Source: Pseudotabrizicola formosa (GTDB taxonomy: Bacteria > Pseudomonadota > Alphaproteobacteria > Rhodobacterales > Rhodobacteraceae). From it: 64,000 nt of DNA. Below the pieces are notes generated by a model. The model searched no databases and was not told the origin of the DNA. It saw only the letters and a list, made by a program, of their open reading frames with translations. The position numbers and the translations under genes are program-made. Where the stretch lies: assembly GCF_002900965.1 (NCBI RefSeq), contig NZ_PJOM01000004.1:186001-250000 (forward strand), read 5' to 3'. This document shows, in pieces, positions 62,994 to 64,000 of the stretch; the stretch's first letter is position 1, and the number at the start of each line of letters is the position of its first letter.

Positions 62994-63689
62994 TCAATCC
63001 GGTTGCAGCATATAGCCCTCGCCGCGCACCGTTTGCAGGTAGCGTGGCTGCTTGGGGTCATCCTCGATCTTGCGGCGCAGGCGGGTGATCTGCACATCGA
63101 CCGCGCGCTCCTGCGCGGCATCATCGCGGCCCAGATCGGCCACCAGCTTTTCCCGGCTGATGGCATGGCCGGGATGCGCCGAGAACAGCCGCATCAGCGC
63201 GGCTTCGGTCGCGGTCAGCCGCACCGGATCTGGCCCGCGCCACAACTCGCCCCGGTCCATGTCATAGCGCACCGGGCCAAGATGCAGCACCTTGGGGGCC
63301 GCATCGGCCCGCACCACCGGCACCCGGCGCAGGATGGCGTTGATCCGCAAGAGCAACTCTTTCGGCTCGAAGGGTTTGCCAAGGTAGTCATCGGCCCCGG
63401 CCTCGAACCCTTCGATCCGGCTGGCCGTTTCGCCCTTGGCGGTCAGCAGCAGGATCGGCGTCTGCATCCGCTGGCGCAGGTCTCGGGTGAGGGTGATGCC
63501 ATCCTCGCCCGGCATCATCACATCAAGCACGATCATGTCAAATTCCAGCCCGCCCAAAAGCCGGCGGGCCTGCGCGGCATCGCGCGCGACCGAGACCAGA
63601 AAGCCATTGCGGATCAGGAACTTCTGCAACAGCCCCCGGATACGCTCGTCATCATCGACAACCAGCAGATGCGCGTCACCTTGCGTCAT
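62994..63689 (-). CDS. petR: OmpR/PhoB-family response regulator, PetR-like
   Basis: A 231-residue response regulator. The receiver domain has DDDERIR (acidic pocket), the phosphorylated Asp in FDMIVLDVMMPGEDG (near residue 56) and the conserved Lys in YLGKPFEPKELLLR. The C-terminal winged-helix DNA-binding domain has VRLTATEAALMRLFSAHPG and DVQITRLRRKIEDDPKQPRYLQTVRGEGYML. Its start overlaps the upstream MarR-type gene by 4 bases. In Rhodobacter capsulatus a MarR-like PetP and OmpR-like PetR are encoded next to petABC; the same pairing here supports the name. No sensor kinase gene is visible. Confidence 0.8.
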   Translation of the reverse strand: MTQGDAHLLVVDDDERIRGLLQKFLIRNGFLVSVARDAAQARRLLGGLEFDMIVLDVMMPGEDGITLTRDLRQRMQTPILLLTAKGETASRIEGFEAGADDYLGKPFEPKELLLRINAILRRVPVVRADAAPKVLHLGPVRYDMDRGELWRGPDPVRLTATEAALMRLFSAHPGHAISREKLVADLGRDDAAQERAVDVQITRLRRKIEDDPKQPRYLQTVRGEGYMLQPD

Positions 63690-64000
63690 GCGCCGCTCTC
63701 CTTCAATCCTTGGTATTGCCGGCGCAGTTCCGGGTCCATCATCGCCTCCAGCACCTGCCGGAAGCCCGCCACCGCCTGCGGCCCTGCCGCCCGGTAGGCT
63801 GCCCGCATCCGCGCGCGTTGGGCATCCGACAGCATACGCTCCAGCTCTTGCCCCTTGGCGGTCAGGTGCAGATGCCGCTCGCGCTTGTCGCGCCGCCCGA
63901 CCCGCGCCTCGACCAGACCTTCCTCGATCAGGGTGCGCAACACCCGGTTCAGCGATTGCTTGGTCACGCCCAGAATGGTCAACAGGTTGGACACTGTGGT
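63686..64000 (-). CDS. petP: MarR-family regulator, PetP-like (N-terminus beyond window)
   Basis: The frame is open to the last base of the window, so only about the final 104 residues are present. They carry the MarR winged helix (LLTILGVTKQSLNRVLRTLIEEGLVEARVGRRDKRERHLHLTAKGQEL) and the C-terminal dimerisation helices. The gene overlaps petR by 4 bases, as for the petP-petR pair. The apparent start at 63994 is an internal GTG, not the true start. Confidence 0.75.
   Translation of the reverse strand, partial: TTVSNLLTILGVTKQSLNRVLRTLIEEGLVEARVGRRDKRERHLHLTAKGQELERMLSDAQRARMRAAYRAAGPQAVAGFRQVLEAMMDPELRRQYQGLKESGA

Overview
The window looks like a chromosomal segment of a high-GC alphaproteobacterium of the Rhodobacterales (Rhodobacter/Paracoccus group, family Paracoccaceae). 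The reasons are a cytochrome bc1 operon (petABC) with a petP/petR-type regulator pair nearby, a FzlA-type GST-like division protein, a DUF5928 core-2/I-branching glycosyltransferase, overlapping ATGA/GTGA gene junctions, and housekeeping gene orders typical of that group. I found no transposase, integrase, prophage, CRISPR array or rRNA operon. This is almost wholly core genome with one accessory-looking glycan block.

Layout: 0-3.6 kb, end of nusA, ylxR-type gene and infB (translation/transcription operon). 3.6-6.5 kb, a tiny conserved-looking ORF and a parvulin-argJ-mutT operon, divergent from secA (6.7-9.4 kb). 9.6-12.1 kb, two exported proteins, the second a substrate-binding/OmpA fusion. 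12.1-16.2 kb, radC and dnaK-dnaJ. 16.4-25.1 kb, a surface-glycan block: SH3 protein, KpsM-like ABC permease, cysQ, galU, two paralogous GT2 enzymes, a GT14/DUF5928 enzyme and a two-module sulfotransferase. 25.0-30.5 kb, a polyol dehydrogenase, ptsN, hpf, lptB-lptA-lptC and a short RNase D-like exonuclease. 30.6-32.6 kb, tRNA-Leu(CAG), an NDUFA9-like protein and uppP. 32.7-39.6 kb, gltD, an exported protein of unknown function and gltB. 39.7-42.7 kb, mtgA, rpe, gph and a fzlA-like gene. 42.8-47.9 kb, one long minus-strand operon (SPFH, NfeD, HDAC-like, xseB, ispA, dxs). 48.1-54.9 kb, dadA, dinB, two exported proteins (one an L,D-transpeptidase), an N-formylglutamate amidohydrolase, tRNA-Val(GAC), rpmJ, two small membrane proteins and a GST. 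55.2-58.0 kb, petABC. 58.1-61.4 kb, thiBPQ behind a TPP riboswitch. 61.4-64.0 kb, an epimerase, a methyltransferase, petR and the truncated petP.

How the genes fit together: galU makes UDP-glucose, the three glycosyltransferases can build a glycan, the sulfotransferase may sulfate it, cysQ can remove the PAP by-product, and the KpsM-like permease may export polymer. This is the best candidate for a coherent, poorly described system, a sulfated surface glycan. The gltD/gltB region carries four copies of a 17-bp GTCA-N7-TGAC palindrome (one degenerate), which suggests a dedicated operator. Two loci 21 kb apart (upstream of radC, and downstream of gltD) carry closely similar tandem arrays with an 11-bp period that resemble direct-repeat sites of OmpR/PhoB-family regulators. 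RpoH-like promoters are visible before dnaK and hpf. All functional calls come from reading motifs by eye; no database search was possible.
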